Below are positions 6,741 through 17,170 of a DNA stretch of 64,000 nucleotides, one piece after another. The DNA is from Pseudarthrobacter sp. NIBRBAC000502772. Its GTDB lineage: Bacteria > Actinomycetota > Actinomycetes > Actinomycetales > Micrococcaceae. The stretch spans positions 2,604,001 to 2,668,000 of the forward strand of contig NZ_CP041188.1 of the NCBI RefSeq assembly GCF_006517235.1, given 5' to 3'. The translations under genes were made by a program, and so were the position numbers. Each line of letters opens with the position of its first letter. The stretch's first letter is position 1. Under the pieces are notes generated by a model, which was not told the DNA's origin, made no database searches, and saw only the letters and a list, made by a program, of their open reading frames with translations.

Positions 6741-8195
6741 TCAGGTGGGCAGATATATTGACTTCAGCGAGGTGTAGGAGCTGAGGCCCTCGGGCCCGAG
6801 CTCCCGGCCAATCCCGGAGGACTTCACTCCGCCGAACGGCGCGCCGATGTCGAGGTCGAAGAAGTTGATCCCCACCGAGCCAGTTTCGACGCGTCGGGCA
6901 AGCTCGAGCCCCTGTTCGACGTCCCGGGTCCAGATCGTGCCGCCCAGGCCGTACTCAGAGTCGTTTGCCAGCCTGACGGCTTCGTCGAGGCCGTCGTACG
7001 GGAGTACGACGAGGACAGGGCCGAAGATCTCCTCGCGGACCGGAGTCGCCTGCGGCTTGAGGTCCGCCAGCACAGTCGGCTCGACGTACCATCCCACGGG
7101 GAGACGTTCGGGGCGGCCCCCTCCGGCAACGACTCTGGCTCCCTCCCGACGGCCGGCTTCGATAAGCCCCTCGACCCGCTCACGCTGACTACGGCTGACC
7201 ACCGGACCCATTTGCGTGGCCGGGTCCAATGGATCGCCAAGCCGCATCGAGGATGCGAGCTCAGCGACCGCGTCGACGACCTCGTCGTACCGGCGCCGCG
7301 GCGCAAGGATGCGCGTGCTGAGATAGCACGTCTGTCCGTTGTTGAGCAGGCTTGCCCACGAGAGGCCGCGCGCAACCTGTACTAGGTCAGCGTCGTCGAG
7401 GACGATGGCGGCGCTTTTACCACCCAACTCCAGGGTGACTGGCCGCAGCAACCTGCCGCAGACTTCGCCGATCGCTCGTCCCGCCGCAGTCGAACCCGTG
7501 AAGGCCACCTTGTCGACCCCTGGATGCGCGACAAGGTAAGCACCCACGTCCCGACCCCCAGTGATCACATTGAGAACACCGGGCGGGAATCCGCATGCAT
7601 CGGCAGCGTCAGCAAGGGCAAAGGCGTCCAGGGCAGTCTCGGGTGCGGGCTTGACAACAACCGTGCATCCTGCGGCCAGGGCCGGAGCGACCTTGAACAT
7701 CGTTAGTGATTGTGGAAAGTTCCACGGGACGACCGCAGCAACGACGCCTATTGGTTCTCGTCGCACGACGGTCGTACGTTTGCCGTTGGCAGAGGCACGT
7801 CGTTCCTCGGTCGCGGTGACCTCAGCGAGATCTGCGTAATAGCGCAGCGTAGTTGCGGGCCCTTTGCCCTCTGCAACCTTGGCGACGCTGATGGGCATTC
7901 CGTTGGAGCCGCTGACGAGGGCGGCTGTTCGGTCCCCGATGGCCTCCAGTTCGTCGGCCAGTCTCCGCATCCATTGCGCTCGCTGGGCACCGTCCATGCG
8001 TGCCCACGCCGAGTTCCGCAGGGCTTCGCGTGCCGCATCGACGGCCGCATCGACGTCGGCCGTGCCACCGCTCGGGGCGACGCCGAAAATCTGCTCGGTT
8101 GATGGGGAGATGACACTGGTCATTTCGGAGGAGCTCGAGGCGCGCCATGACCCGCCAATGAACAGCTGTGTCCGCTCGCGTTCGTTGGCTGTCAT
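6741..8195 (-). CDS. NAD(P)-dependent aldehyde dehydrogenase
   Basis: 484-residue aldehyde dehydrogenase that oxidises an aldehyde to the acid. Motifs: cofactor segment VPWNFPQSLTMFKVAPALAAG, catalytic Glu in VTLELGGKSAAIVLDDAD, nucleophile Cys in NNGQTCYLSTRIL, and EEIFGPVL. The start at 8195 overlaps the stop of the upstream alcohol dehydrogenase gene by ATGA, with GGGGAGG just before it. The order (P450 or alcohol source, alcohol dehydrogenase, this enzyme, CoA ligase, acyl-CoA dehydrogenase) suggests stepwise oxidation of a terminal alcohol to an acyl-CoA. Specific substrate unknown. Confidence 0.92.
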   Translation of the reverse strand: MTANERERTQLFIGGSWRASSSSEMTSVISPSTEQIFGVAPSGGTADVDAAVDAAREALRNSAWARMDGAQRAQWMRRLADELEAIGDRTAALVSGSNGMPISVAKVAEGKGPATTLRYYADLAEVTATEERRASANGKRTTVVRREPIGVVAAVVPWNFPQSLTMFKVAPALAAGCTVVVKPAPETALDAFALADAADACGFPPGVLNVITGGRDVGAYLVAHPGVDKVAFTGSTAAGRAIGEVCGRLLRPVTLELGGKSAAIVLDDADLVQVARGLSWASLLNNGQTCYLSTRILAPRRRYDEVVDAVAELASSMRLGDPLDPATQMGPVVSRSQRERVEGLIEAGRREGARVVAGGGRPERLPVGWYVEPTVLADLKPQATPVREEIFGPVLVVLPYDGLDEAVRLANDSEYGLGGTIWTRDVEQGLELARRVETGSVGINFFDLDIGAPFGGVKSSGIGRELGPEGLSSYTSLKSIYLPT

Positions 8196-9310
8196 GCCGC
8201 CTCCCCAGGAATCAGGACGGGCTTGATGGTTGTACCACTCGCCGCGTCAGCTTCGGCGGCGTTGATGTCGGACAGTGGGTAGGTTGTCATCATGCGCTCG
8301 ATCGGGAATCGGCCGGCCCGCCATAGGTCGAGGAGCCGTGGAATGTCAACGCGGGGCACGGCGTCGCCTTCGAGGATACCAACCACGGTTCGTCCGGTGG
8401 CGAGTACATCGCCCGGAAGCACCAGGTCGTCCGCTACGGCCGTGACCAGGCCGAGGACGCCGCGCGGGCGCAGCGATTCAATCGCCCCGGTGATGAGCGC
8501 GGAGACGCCGGTAGTATCAAGTGCCGCGTGTACACCGAGGCCGGTTAGCGACCGGATCTCCCGCCGGATTTCACGGCGGATGTCGGCCTCCGGATCAGGG
8601 TGGATAACGTCGGTCGCGCCCATCTCGAGGGCGAGGTCCAGCCGAGAGCGGTGCCGGTCAACCACGATGATCCTCGTGGCTCCGACAGCGGCTGCGGCCA
8701 TGACCGCGGAGAGTCCGACCGCTCCTGCTCCAAAGATGGCGAAGGTGCTTCCGGGCTCAACGGGCAGGACGTTGAATACGGCGCCCGCCCCTGTCAGGGC
8801 TCCGCAGCCCAAGGCTCCGAGTAGTTCGAGCGGGCAGTCCTCGGGGACTGGCACCACGTTTGAGCTAGCCGTAACCGCATGGGTCGCGAAGGACGATTGG
8901 CCGAACCATTGTGCGCCGATCGGCTCGCCTGCCGCGTCCACCGCGCGCAGGGGGTCAGAATCCGAGCGACCTACAAGGTTCCGTTGCCAGAAGTCACGAC
9001 AATATGCAGGGTGCCCGGCAAGGCACTCGGCACAGTGAGTGCAGTGGTCGAAAGACAGCACCACGTGGGCGCCCACCTCAACATCAGTGACGCCGGGCCC
9101 CAGGGCTTCGACCACACCGGCACCCTCGTGTCCCATCACGAGGGGGAGTACGGAGCGGTAGCCGTTCCGGCGGGGCAGGACGTCCGTGTGGCAGAAGCCG
9201 GCTCCGACGATGCGTACGAGGATTTCTCCGTGTCCGGGTTCGCGAAGCTCCACCTCCTCGATGGTGAATGGGGTATGGCGTTCGCGGAGCACGGCGGCTC
9301 GGATCTTCAT
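8192..9310 (-). CDS. Zinc-dependent alcohol dehydrogenase, AdhC/aryl-alcohol type
   Basis: 372-residue medium-chain dehydrogenase that oxidises an alcohol with NAD. Start at 9310 (MKIRAAVLRE) has AGGAGA five bases upstream; the frame opens at 9331. Catalytic zinc ligands lie in GAGFCHTDVL and VMGHEGAG, and the structural zinc site is the four-cysteine run HCTHCAECLAGHPAYC. The Rossmann motif is IFGAGAVGLSAV, with VVDRH after the second strand (Asp, so NAD preference). A short duplication IRREIRREIR sits near residue 240. It overlaps the aldehyde dehydrogenase gene by four bases, so the two are one transcription and translation unit. It resembles enzymes acting on benzyl, terpene or other bulky primary alcohols. 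Confidence 0.92.
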   Translation of the reverse strand: MKIRAAVLRERHTPFTIEEVELREPGHGEILVRIVGAGFCHTDVLPRRNGYRSVLPLVMGHEGAGVVEALGPGVTDVEVGAHVVLSFDHCTHCAECLAGHPAYCRDFWQRNLVGRSDSDPLRAVDAAGEPIGAQWFGQSSFATHAVTASSNVVPVPEDCPLELLGALGCGALTGAGAVFNVLPVEPGSTFAIFGAGAVGLSAVMAAAAVGATRIIVVDRHRSRLDLALEMGATDVIHPDPEADIRREIRREIRSLTGLGVHAALDTTGVSALITGAIESLRPRGVLGLVTAVADDLVLPGDVLATGRTVVGILEGDAVPRVDIPRLLDLWRAGRFPIERMMTTYPLSDINAAEADAASGTTIKPVLIPGEAA

Positions 9311-9376
9311 GGAGTCTCCTGACATTGTCATGGTTGTGGTAGGCGGAGATTGTCGTCGGCCACTGCTGCAGGGTCG

Positions 9377-10075
9377 TTATGCGGGCACTGCCGCGCCCGT
9401 TCTTTCCTGATGCCGTCCTTCGGCTACGTGGCTTAGGGCGTCGCGCACAATCGCGGCCGGATGACCAGCAGGGTTGCTCAGTTCGGCCAGGCTGCTGCGG
9501 TCGGTCAGCAGGCTCCCCAGGACCAGGTCGACGAAGGCGCTTGCCACGGCCTCCACCGGCTCGGGACCGTCAGGTCGGAACCAGGTCCAGGCCCACTGAG
9601 CCGAGCCGAACATGAGCAAAGTGTCGACGCCGACGTCGACCGGACGGAAAAACCCTGCAGTCAGACCCGCCTCGACGATCTCGCGTACAAGGACGAAGTA
9701 ATCCTGGCGGAGCCGCGCGCCGGTGGCCATCGACTCGTGGTCGGCGAAGCGCACCGCCTCCCGCTGGAATGCGACCGTCGGGGAGCGGTCGTAGTCGTGG
9801 TAGATAATGAAGGCGTGCAAGGCTGCGGCCAGTTGTTCGGGAGGAGTTGCGAGATGCTCGATCATGTACTCCAGCTCCGCGATGCGCTTGTTCATGTAGT
9901 TCTCGTGAAGGGCCGCGAGGAGGCGGTCCTTGGTGCCGAAGTGATGGACAATGGTCCCTTTCGAGATCCCGAGTTCCGCAGCCATCGAGCCGAAGTTGAC
10001 GCCGTCGTACCCCCTCTCGGCGACGTGACGGGTAAAGGTGTCGAGGATGTCGTCATAGCGTCCCGGTCCAGGCAT
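9377..10075 (-). CDS. TetR-family transcriptional regulator
   Basis: 232-residue regulator. Start at 10075 (MPGPGRYDDILDTFTRHVAERGYDG as first residues) has AAGGAG seven bases upstream. The frame runs open to 10339, but that part is a decayed ligase gene. The N-terminal helix-turn-helix contains GSMAAELGISKGTIVHHFGTKDRLL; the rest is a helical ligand and dimer domain. It lies at the head of the alcohol and aldehyde dehydrogenase genes on the same strand and opposite the P450. Three matching palindromes lie at 10346-10363, 10402-10419 and 6639-6656. Inference: it represses its own operon, the P450 operon and the ligase until an acyl-CoA or pathway intermediate is present. Confidence 0.9.
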   Translation of the reverse strand: MPGPGRYDDILDTFTRHVAERGYDGVNFGSMAAELGISKGTIVHHFGTKDRLLAALHENYMNKRIAELEYMIEHLATPPEQLAAALHAFIIYHDYDRSPTVAFQREAVRFADHESMATGARLRQDYFVLVREIVEAGLTAGFFRPVDVGVDTLLMFGSAQWAWTWFRPDGPEPVEAVASAFVDLVLGSLLTDRSSLAELSNPAGHPAAIVRDALSHVAEGRHQERTGAAVPA

Positions 10076-10161
10076 TGTTTGGCTCCTTGGTCGTCCGATT
10101 ACTTGGGTCCCGGCGCAGGTCCGGGACATTTCAAGTCTACGGCGGGTGACCGCACAGCCGG

Positions 10162-10333
10162 TCAAGGCTCGAGCCGTTCTCGAAAGTTGCGCTTGAGCGC
10201 CTTGCCAGTGGCATTGCGCGGCAGTGCTCCCAGGAAGGTGACGCGCGTCGGACACCTGTAGGGCCGCCCGGTCACCGTTCTCGGAAACGCTGCGCTCCAC
10301 GAGCTCGAAAATGCCTGATGTGGGTAAGGCCAT
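10162..10333 (-). pseudogene. Acyl-CoA ligase reduced to its two ends by internal deletion
   Basis: A 172-bp relic. From ATG 10333, with AAGGAGG six bases upstream, it reads MALPTSGIFELVERSVSENG and then DRAAL, an acyl-CoA ligase N-terminus. In the next frame the sequence gives CPTRVTFLGALPRNATGK and ends KALKRNFRERLEP at TGA 10162-10164, the C-terminal ligase lid with its catalytic lysine. About 450-480 internal codons are missing. The relic keeps the promoter, operator and ribosome site of the operon, so it now acts only as the leader of the TetR transcript. Confidence 0.8.
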
Positions 10334-10345
10334 GCTCAACCTCCT

Positions 10346-10363
10346 TGACTGTACGTACGGTCA
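10346..10363 (-). promoter_or_regulatory. Predicted TetR operator before the tetR/adh/aldh transcript
   Basis: TGACTGTACGTACGGTCA, an 18-bp palindrome with one mismatch. It abuts the ribosome site (10339-10345) of the ligase relic that leads the minus-strand operon. It shares its half-sites (TGACYGTAC/GTACGGTCA) with the sites at 10402-10419 and 6639-6656. Confidence 0.7.
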
Positions 10364-10396
10364 GCCTAGAGAATTACCTGAGATTTTGCAAGATAT

Positions 10397-10425
10397 TTGA
10401 CTGACCGTCCGTACGGTCATAGGAT
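10397..10425 (+). promoter_or_regulatory. P450 promoter with TetR operator filling the spacer
   Basis: TTGACT (10397-10402), 17 bases, then TAGGAT (10420-10425) form a good sigma-70-type promoter toward the P450 gene. The palindrome TGACCGTCCGTACGGTCA (10402-10419) fills the spacer, so a bound repressor would block RNA polymerase directly. Confidence 0.72.
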
Positions 10426-10498
10426 TAGTGGTGTCCTTGGCCGCGATCTGATGTTGGGTCGGGTGCTTGATCAACCTCTTCGGTGAAGGAGCCGTCCA

Positions 10499-13400
10499 GT
10501 GTCTGTGATCCCTCGCGATTTTCTGTCGCCCTCGATCTATGCTGATGGGATACCCCACTTCGAGCTCGGTGAGCTCCGGCGTGAGCATCCTGTTGTGTGG
10601 GTGGAGGAGCCCGCTACCGCTACGTTTGCTGGCGGCAAGGGCTTTTGGCTCGTGCTTAACCACGCTGACGTCAGTCACGTTTCCCGTCATCCCGAGGATT
10701 TCTCCTCTTCGCGGGGCACCAGCTTCCTGCGTGATCAACGGCCCCGGGACGTTGCGGTGTTGCGGCGGATGATGCTGAACATGGATCCTCCCGAGCACAG
10801 TTCGTTGCGGAAGATTGTCAACCGTGCGTTCACTCCGCAGGCGATCAGGCGCCAGCTATCGGATGCGATCACGCGGCACGCCAAGGGGGTCGTGGATTCG
10901 GTGGCTGAGGCAGGTTCCGTTGACTTCCTTGCCTCTGTCGCGGCCGAGATGCCGTTGCTCGTCTTGGCCGATGTGCTTGGTATACCGGCCGAGGACCGGT
11001 CGTTGCTTTATAGCTGGACGAACCGGCTGGTCGGCCTTGACGACCCCGAGTACGGTGGTGATCCGCAGGCCTTCCTCTCGGCATTCACGGAGATGTTCGC
11101 CTATGCGCGGAAGGTTACGGAGGAGCGTCGTGCCCGGCCCACCGATGATTTGTGGAGCACCGTGGCCAATGCCGAAGTCGACGGCGAAATGCTGACGCCC
11201 GATGACCTGGACCGCTTCTTCCAGTTGCTTGTGATTGCCGGCAACGACACGACCCGGAACCTGATCGCGAACACCATGCTGACCCTGTCGAGGCATCCGG
11301 ACCAGTTCAACCTTCTGCGCCAGGATCTCTCGCTGCTGCCGGGCGCCATCGAGGAGGTGCTGCGTTTCAGCCCTTCGGTCATCCAGTTCCGGCGTACCGC
11401 GACCCGTGATCTCGTCCTGGGAGGCCAGCAGATCGCCGAGGATGACAAGGTGATCATCAACTACGCCTCCGCGAACCGGGATGAGACTGTCTTCACCGAC
11501 CCCGATCGCTTTGACATCAAACGTGACCCAAACCCGCACATCTCTTTCGGGGACGGGACACATTACTGCCTCGGTGCGAATCTCGCCCGGCTTCAGACCC
11601 GGGTCCTGCTCACCGAACTGTTCGAACGGCTGCCCGACATCGAGGTCACTGGCGAACCGGTGCGCATGCAGTCAAGCTTCATGAACGGCATTAGGCATCT
11701 TCCCGTGGAGTTCACCCCCGTGCGGGCCCACGCGCCCCGGCCTGCGTTGCTGGCGCCTGGGCCCACACCCCCGGCGGGCTGCCCCGCTGCGCCCCAGACC
11801 CCCGCCGCAACAGAGACTCCCGAGGCAACAGAGACTCCCGCGGCGGTTGAGGCGTCCGCCGCCGCCGAGGCGTCGGGCCAAGCCCATGGCACCCCACTAC
11901 TCGTCCTCTTCGGGTCAAACTTCGGAACCGCCGAGGATGTCGCTTTGGACCTCGCTGCGGCGGGACGCGACAGAGGCTTCGACGTCAGTGTCGCATCGCT
12001 CGACGAGGCGGTCGATGCCCTGCCCACGGCTGGTGCCGTGCTGGTGACGACCGCCACGTACAACGGAACGCCACCGGACAACGCCGTCGACTTCGCGCAG
12101 TGGATTGGAGAGAAAACGCCGGATCTTACCGGAGTCCGATTCGCCGTCTTCGGGTGCGGCAACCATGAGTGGGCTGCGACTTTCCAAGACTTTCCCCGCT
12201 TCGTCGATGACCGGCTGCAATCCTTCGGAGCCTCACGGTTCCACCGGCGCGGCGAGGGGGACGCCGCCGAGGACTTCGACGGCGCGATTGCGGCGTGGGA
12301 GCAGGAACTCTGGCCCAGGCTCGCCCAGGAATTCGGCCTCAACCTCGCCGTGGACGCGCCCATATCCGAGGCTGTCCTGCAGATAGAGTTCCTTCCCGCT
12401 GACCGTCCGAGTCCGTTCGTCCGGTCACTGGGAGCCCAGCCGATGCGGGTCCTGGACTCCCGCCTGCTTACGCAGGAACAGAACGCTGTTGACGTCCGGC
12501 CTGTGCGCCACATGGACCTCGAGCTGCCCACCGACGTGACCTACGAGGCCGGAGACCATCTCGGGGTCATTCCACACAACTCGCCGGCGCTGGTGGACCG
12601 GGTGACAAAGCGCTTCGGCTTGGACCCCGGGTCCTGGATCCGGCTCACCGCAACGAATCGGCCCTCATTCCTGCCGGTAGGGGAGCGGCTGACCGTTGGA
12701 CAACTCCTCACGGATTACGTGGAACTACAGGACGTCGCCAGCCGCCGCGACATAGAGCGGCTCCTTCAGCACACCGAGTATCCCTGGAGCAGGGAGCGCC
12801 TGGAGAAACTGCTGGACACGCAGACATACCGCGCCGAAGTGCTCGACCGAAGGCTCTCAGTCATGGACCTCCTTGAGGAGCATCCAACATCCCGGCTACC
12901 GTTCACGGCCTTCCTCGAACTCCTCCGGCCGCTCGCGCCGCGTTACTACTCAATAGCATCATCGTCGGCGGTCCAGCCAGGTGTCTGCTCGATCACCGTC
13001 GGTGCCCTGACCGGGCCAGCCCGCTCCGGGCACGGAACGTTCGCCGGCACCTGTTCGAACTATCTCTTCGAGCAGGGCACGGACCGCGTAATCCACGCGT
13101 TCGTCCGGGACACCGCGAGTCCCTTTCGGCTGCCTGCCGATCCATCAACACCCTTGCTCATGATCGCCTCGGGCACCGGGATCGCACCGTTCCGCGGGTT
13201 CCTCCAGGAACGTGCCGCAGCGAAAGTGGCAGGAACTGACCTCGGTCCCGCCCTCCTAGTTTTCGGCTGCCGCCATCCGCAAGGGGACCTGCTCTACGGC
13301 ACCGAACTTGAGAGGTTGGCGGCGGCCGCCGGCACGGACATCGCTTTTGCATATTCGCGAGTGGAAGGCCTCCCGCGGATCTACGTGCAGGACCGTCTGA

Positions 13401-13609
13401 CCCAGCTCGGCGCGAAAGCGCTCGACCTCATTGACCAGGGAGGGGCTGCATACATCTGCGGTGCGACAGCAATGGCCGACGGCGTCCGCACAAGCATGCT
13501 CGAACTGCGCAGCGGACTTCGGGGCGACAGCGCTGCGGATGCCGAGGCATGGCTGGGCACGCTTGTTGGACAGGGGCGATGGCTCGTCGACGTCTGGGCG
13601 AGCGGCTGA
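10499..13609 (+). CDS. Self-sufficient cytochrome P450 fused to a CYP102-type diflavin reductase
   Basis: 1036-residue NADPH-dependent monooxygenase in one chain. GTG start at 10499 with GAAGGA upstream. Residues 1-about 408 are a P450 domain: [14 protein letters not shown]-helix AGNDTTRN near 247, EEVLR near 284, and heme-ligand loop [10 protein letters not shown] with Cys357. This sequence and the ending [11 protein letters not shown] resemble the CYP124/125/142 group that hydroxylates terminal methyls of sterols and branched chains, not the CYP102 heme domain. A Pro/Ala/Glu/Thr linker (about 409-460) leads to an FMN domain ([26 protein letters not shown]), then FAD (RYYSIASSS) and NADPH ([11 protein letters not shown]) domains, ending in LVDVWASG, closely like the P450-BM3 reductase. 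The unusual pairing is discussed as a finding. Confidence 0.92.
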   Translation: MSVIPRDFLSPSIYADGIPHFELGELRREHPVVWVEEPATATFAGGKGFWLVLNHADVSHVSRHPEDFSSSRGTSFLRDQRPRDVAVLRRMMLNMDPPEHSSLRKIVNRAFTPQAIRRQLSDAITRHAKGVVDSVAEAGSVDFLASVAAEMPLLVLADVLGIPAEDRSLLYSWTNRLVGLDDPEYGGDPQAFLSAFTEMFAYARKVTEERRARPTDDLWSTVANAEVDGEMLTPDDLDRFFQLLVIAGNDTTRNLIANTMLTLSRHPDQFNLLRQDLSLLPGAIEEVLRFSPSVIQFRRTATRDLVLGGQQIAEDDKVIINYASANRDETVFTDPDRFDIKRDPNPHISFGDGTHYCLGANLARLQTRVLLTELFERLPDIEVTGEPVRMQSSFMNGIRHLPVEFTPVRAHAPRPALLAPGPTPPAGCPAAPQTPAATETPEATETPAAVEASAAAEASGQAHGTPLLVLFGSNFGTAEDVALDLAAAGRDRGFDVSVASLDEAVDALPTAGAVLVTTATYNGTPPDNAVDFAQWIGEKTPDLTGVRFAVFGCGNHEWAATFQDFPRFVDDRLQSFGASRFHRRGEGDAAEDFDGAIAAWEQELWPRLAQEFGLNLAVDAPISEAVLQIEFLPADRPSPFVRSLGAQPMRVLDSRLLTQEQNAVDVRPVRHMDLELPTDVTYEAGDHLGVIPHNSPALVDRVTKRFGLDPGSWIRLTATNRPSFLPVGERLTVGQLLTDYVELQDVASRRDIERLLQHTEYPWSRERLEKLLDTQTYRAEVLDRRLSVMDLLEEHPTSRLPFTAFLELLRPLAPRYYSIASSSAVQPGVCSITVGALTGPARSGHGTFAGTCSNYLFEQGTDRVIHAFVRDTASPFRLPADPSTPLLMIASGTGIAPFRGFLQERAAAKVAGTDLGPALLVFGCRHPQGDLLYGTELERLAAAAGTDIAFAYSRVEGLPRIYVQDRLTQLGAKALDLIDQGGAAYICGATAMADGVRTSMLELRSGLRGDSAADAEAWLGTLVGQGRWLVDVWASG

Positions 13610-13710
13610 CCAACACGGCAGGAGAACGACCGTGGAGTGCGGCGGGCTTGATGCTCATCAGATACCGACCTTGCCGGCCGGTTAAGTCAGACAAATGGAA
13701 GAGAGTAAAC

Positions 13711-15264
13711 GTGACACGTATCGGGATCGTGGCCGAGTTGGGTCGTGAGACGAGGGTGGCGGCGACGCCTGTCACCGTCAAACAGTTATTGGATTTAGGC
13801 TACGACGTTGTGGTCGAAAAGGGCGCCGGGGAATCTGCGTCTTTCCGTGATGATGCTTATGCCCAAGCGGGTGCCCTTATTGTGGGTGCCGATGAGGCGT
13901 GGGGGTCTGAGGTGGTGTTGCGGATCAATCCGCCCACTGAGGATGAGATCGGCCGTTTGGCCGAGGGGGCGACGCTGATTGGGTCGTTGAGTCCGGGTTT
14001 GCGGCCGGAGTTGGTGGAGGCTTTGGCGGCGCGGCCGATTACGGCGTTGGCGTTGGATGCGGTGCCGCGGATTTCGCGGGCTCAGTCGATGGATGTGCTT
14101 AGTTCGATGGCGAACATTGCCGGGTACCGGGCTGTCATTGAGGCGGCACACGAGTTCGGCCGGTTCTTCACGGGACAGGTGACCGCGGCGGGCAAGGTTC
14201 CGCCGGCGAAGGTGCTGGTAGCCGGTGCCGGTGTCGCGGGTCTGGCGGCGATCGGGGCCGCGAGCAGCCTCGGCGCGATTGTCCGCGCCACGGATCCGCG
14301 GCCTGAGGTCGCTGATCAGGTGAAGTCCATCGGCGGAACCTACCTCAAAGTCGAGGTCGAGGAGGAGATGAAGTCCTCCGACGGGTATGCCAAAGCCACG
14401 TCCGAGGCCTACAACGCCCGTGCTGCGGAGATCTACACGGAGCAGGCAGCGGATGTGGACATCATCATCACCACGGCCCTGATCCCCGGGCGTCCGGCAC
14501 CGAAGCTGCTCACGGCCGGGGACGTGGCCGGCATGAAGTCCGGCAGCGTGATCGTTGACATGGCCGCCGGGCAGGGCGGGAACGTGGAAGGCTCGGTCGC
14601 CGGGGAACGCATCGTCACCGACAACGGCGTCGTCATCCTGGGCTACACGGATCTTCCGGCACGGTTGCCGGCCCAGGCGTCCCAGCTGTACGGCACGAAC
14701 ATGCTGAACCTGCTCAAGCTCCTCACGAAGGACAAGGACGGCCAGCTCAGGATCGATTTTGACGACGTCGTGCAGCGCTCGGTGACGGTGGTCCGGGACG
14801 GGGAGAAAACCTGGCCGCCGCCACCGGTCCAGGTCTCCGCCGCACCGGCAGTGAAGACGGACGCCGGGACAGCCGCCAACAATACGGCGCCGAAGAAACC
14901 GGGCCTCAGCCCTGCCGGTAAGGCCGGGCTCTTTGCCGCGGGGATCGCGGTGCTGTTTGGGATCAACGCGGTGGCTCCGGCGCCGCTGCCGCAGCACTTC
15001 ACGGTGCTGATGCTTTCGATCGTGGTCGGCTTCTATGTGATCGGGAAGGTCCATCACGCGCTGCATACCCCGCTGATGTCCGTCACGAACGCGATCTCCG
15101 GGATCATCGTCGTCGGGGCGCTGCTGCAGGTCACCTCGGACAACATCGTCATGCAGGTGCTCGCCGCGGTCGCGGTCCTGCTGGCCAGCATTAACATCTT
15201 CGGCGGCTTCGCCGTTACCCGGCGCATGCTCGCGATGTTCTCCGCCGGGAAGGCACGTTCATGA
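13711..15264 (+). CDS. pntA: Proton-translocating NAD(P) transhydrogenase, alpha subunit
   Basis: 517-residue alpha subunit of the Re/Si-specific membrane transhydrogenase, which uses the proton gradient to pass hydride from NADH to NADP. GTG 13711 ([20 protein letters not shown]) is the start; the frame opens at 13549 inside the P450 gene but is not homologous there. The NAD-binding domain I shows [22 protein letters not shown] and [12 protein letters not shown]; after a linker there are four membrane helices ([17 protein letters not shown] onward). It overlaps pntB by ATGA. Its position directly behind an NADPH-consuming P450 and beside NADH-producing dehydrogenases suggests local NADPH supply. 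Confidence 0.95.
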   Translation: MTRIGIVAELGRETRVAATPVTVKQLLDLGYDVVVEKGAGESASFRDDAYAQAGALIVGADEAWGSEVVLRINPPTEDEIGRLAEGATLIGSLSPGLRPELVEALAARPITALALDAVPRISRAQSMDVLSSMANIAGYRAVIEAAHEFGRFFTGQVTAAGKVPPAKVLVAGAGVAGLAAIGAASSLGAIVRATDPRPEVADQVKSIGGTYLKVEVEEEMKSSDGYAKATSEAYNARAAEIYTEQAADVDIIITTALIPGRPAPKLLTAGDVAGMKSGSVIVDMAAGQGGNVEGSVAGERIVTDNGVVILGYTDLPARLPAQASQLYGTNMLNLLKLLTKDKDGQLRIDFDDVVQRSVTVVRDGEKTWPPPPVQVSAAPAVKTDAGTAANNTAPKKPGLSPAGKAGLFAAGIAVLFGINAVAPAPLPQHFTVLMLSIVVGFYVIGKVHHALHTPLMSVTNAISGIIVVGALLQVTSDNIVMQVLAAVAVLLASINIFGGFAVTRRMLAMFSAGKARS

Positions 15265-16736
15265 GCGCCATCACCGAAGCAGCAGCAGGAATCGTTACGA
15301 GGAGCCTTACCGTGTCTGATACCGTCTCCGGTCCGTTGACCGCCGACTCCATTGCCGGCGCCGCCTACATCGTCGCGGCCCTGCTGTTCATCCTCAGCCT
15401 TGCCGGGCTGAGCAAGCACGAGAAAGCCCGGTCAGGGGTCATCTACGGCATCACCGGCATGGTCATCGCCCTCGCAGCCACCATCTGGCTGACCCTCCAG
15501 GGCGCCTGGGGCACCGGCGCGGGCCTGACCGGCCTGGTCCTGCTCATCGCCGCGGTACTCGTCGGCGGCGCCATCGGGCTCTGGCGCGCCCGCGTCGTGG
15601 AAATGACCGGGATGCCCGAGCTCATCGCCCTGCTGCACAGCTTCGTAGGCTTCGCCGCGGTCCTGGTGGGCTGGAACGGCCACCTCGAAGCCCCCGCACT
15701 GTCCCCGGACCTGACCGCCATCCACCACGCCGAGGTGTTCATCGGGGTGTTCATCGGTGCGGTCACCTTCACCGGCTCCATCGTCGCGTTCCTGAAGCTC
15801 TCGGCCCGGATGAAGTCCTCGCCCCTGATGCTGCCGGGCAAGAACGTCATCAACCTCGGCGCCCTCGCCGCGTTCGTCGCGCTTACCGTCTGGTACGTCA
15901 ACGACTCCCAGCTCTGGCTCCTCATCGTCGTCACCGCCCTGGCCCTGGCACTGGGGTGGCACCTGGTGGCCTCCATCGGCGGGGGCGACATGCCCGTGGT
16001 GGTGTCCATGCTCAACAGCTACTCCGGCTGGGCAGCAGCAGCCGCAGGGTTCCTGCTGAACAACGATCTCCTGATCATCACCGGCGCCCTCGTCGGCTCC
16101 TCCGGTGCCTACCTGTCCTACATCATGTGCAAGGCCATGAACCGGTCCTTCATCTCCGTCATCGCCGGCGGCTTCGGCATCGCCGCCCCCGCCGCGGCCG
16201 ACGCAGAGTACGGTGAGCACCGCGAAATCACGGCCCAGGCCACCGCCGAGATGCTGACCAACGCCTCGTCCGTGGTCATCACCCCCGGCTACGGCATGGC
16301 CGTCGCCCAAGCCCAATACCCGGTCGCTGAACTCGCCCACCAGCTGCGCGAACGCGGCGTGAACGTCCGGTTCGGCATCCACCCCGTCGCCGGACGCCTG
16401 CCCGGACACATGAACGTCCTCCTCGCCGAAGCCAAAGTCCCCTACGACATCGTCCTGGAAATGGACGAAATCAACGAAGACCTCGGCGACACCTCCGTAG
16501 TCCTCGTCATCGGCGCCAACGACACCGTCAACCCCTCAGCCGCCGAAGACCCGGGAAGCCCCATCGCCGGCATGCCCGTCCTCCGCGTCTGGGAAGCCGA
16601 AAACGTCATCGTCTTCAAACGATCCATGGCCGCCGGCTACGCCGGCGTCCAAAACCCACTCTTCTACCGCGACAACTCCCAAATGCTCTTCGGCGACGCC
16701 AAACAACGCGTCGAAGACATCCTCCGCGCCTTCTGA
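15261..16736 (+). CDS. pntB: Proton-translocating NAD(P) transhydrogenase, beta subunit
   Basis: 491-residue membrane subunit partnering PntA. ATG 15261 overlaps the pntA stop; a later GTG at 15312 is an alternative. The N-terminal two thirds are membrane helices ([61 protein letters not shown]). The C-terminal NADP-binding domain III contains [52 protein letters not shown] and [17 protein letters not shown], all typical. No obvious terminator follows. Confidence 0.95.
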   Translation: MSAITEAAAGIVTRSLTVSDTVSGPLTADSIAGAAYIVAALLFILSLAGLSKHEKARSGVIYGITGMVIALAATIWLTLQGAWGTGAGLTGLVLLIAAVLVGGAIGLWRARVVEMTGMPELIALLHSFVGFAAVLVGWNGHLEAPALSPDLTAIHHAEVFIGVFIGAVTFTGSIVAFLKLSARMKSSPLMLPGKNVINLGALAAFVALTVWYVNDSQLWLLIVVTALALALGWHLVASIGGGDMPVVVSMLNSYSGWAAAAAGFLLNNDLLIITGALVGSSGAYLSYIMCKAMNRSFISVIAGGFGIAAPAAADAEYGEHREITAQATAEMLTNASSVVITPGYGMAVAQAQYPVAELAHQLRERGVNVRFGIHPVAGRLPGHMNVLLAEAKVPYDIVLEMDEINEDLGDTSVVLVIGANDTVNPSAAEDPGSPIAGMPVLRVWEAENVIVFKRSMAAGYAGVQNPLFYRDNSQMLFGDAKQRVEDILRAF

Positions 16737-16855
16737 GGGGGCGGCACCGCGGCATTCAGTTCGTTGATCCGGTGCACAACCGCTGATACCCGTTGTGCCC
16801 GATACAACCCACGTGATCAGCTAACAGACGATCAGCTACGAAGCGAGAAAAGACC

Positions 16856-17047
16856 ATGTCCATAAGTCGGATTCCTCACTGCAACGCTCTTCAGAACGCC
16901 GGCCGATCCCTTGTTCGCGACCCTTACTTCCGTTCAGAAACGGCACCAGTTCCGCCCCCGTTCACTATTGACGAACTTACTGCGTCCCCCTGGGTCGGCC
17001 TCTATTTCAGGGACGAATTCGTGCGCCACCAGGATGGCGATGGCTGA
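16856..17047 (+). CDS. Small ORF, 63 residues, unrecognised
   Basis: ATG 16856 is preceded by GCGAGAAAAG. The product begins MSISRIPHCNALQNAGRSL and ends FTIDELTASPWVGLYFRDEF plus seven residues. The second half looks protein-like, but I recognise no family, and it could be a relic of a larger gene. A 9-bp direct repeat GATCAGCTA (16815-16823, 16831-16839) lies just upstream. Otherwise 16737-17308 holds only the inverted repeat listed next. Confidence 0.25.
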   Translation: MSISRIPHCNALQNAGRSLVRDPYFRSETAPVPPPFTIDELTASPWVGLYFRDEFVRHQDGDG

Positions 17048-17170
17048 GGGGCCGGGCATCATTCTCGAACGACTCGAATTGCCGGGCCTCTCCCGAGGCC
17101 TCGAAACCGCCCTGAACGAAACCACTGACATCTACGTGCTTTTCTAACGGGAACAAGCTGCCCCTCAACT

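Noticed and set aside
10075..10339. Extended N-terminus for the TetR regulator
   Set aside because: The extra residues are a decayed acyl-CoA ligase in the same frame; the regulator has its own ribosome site before 10075.
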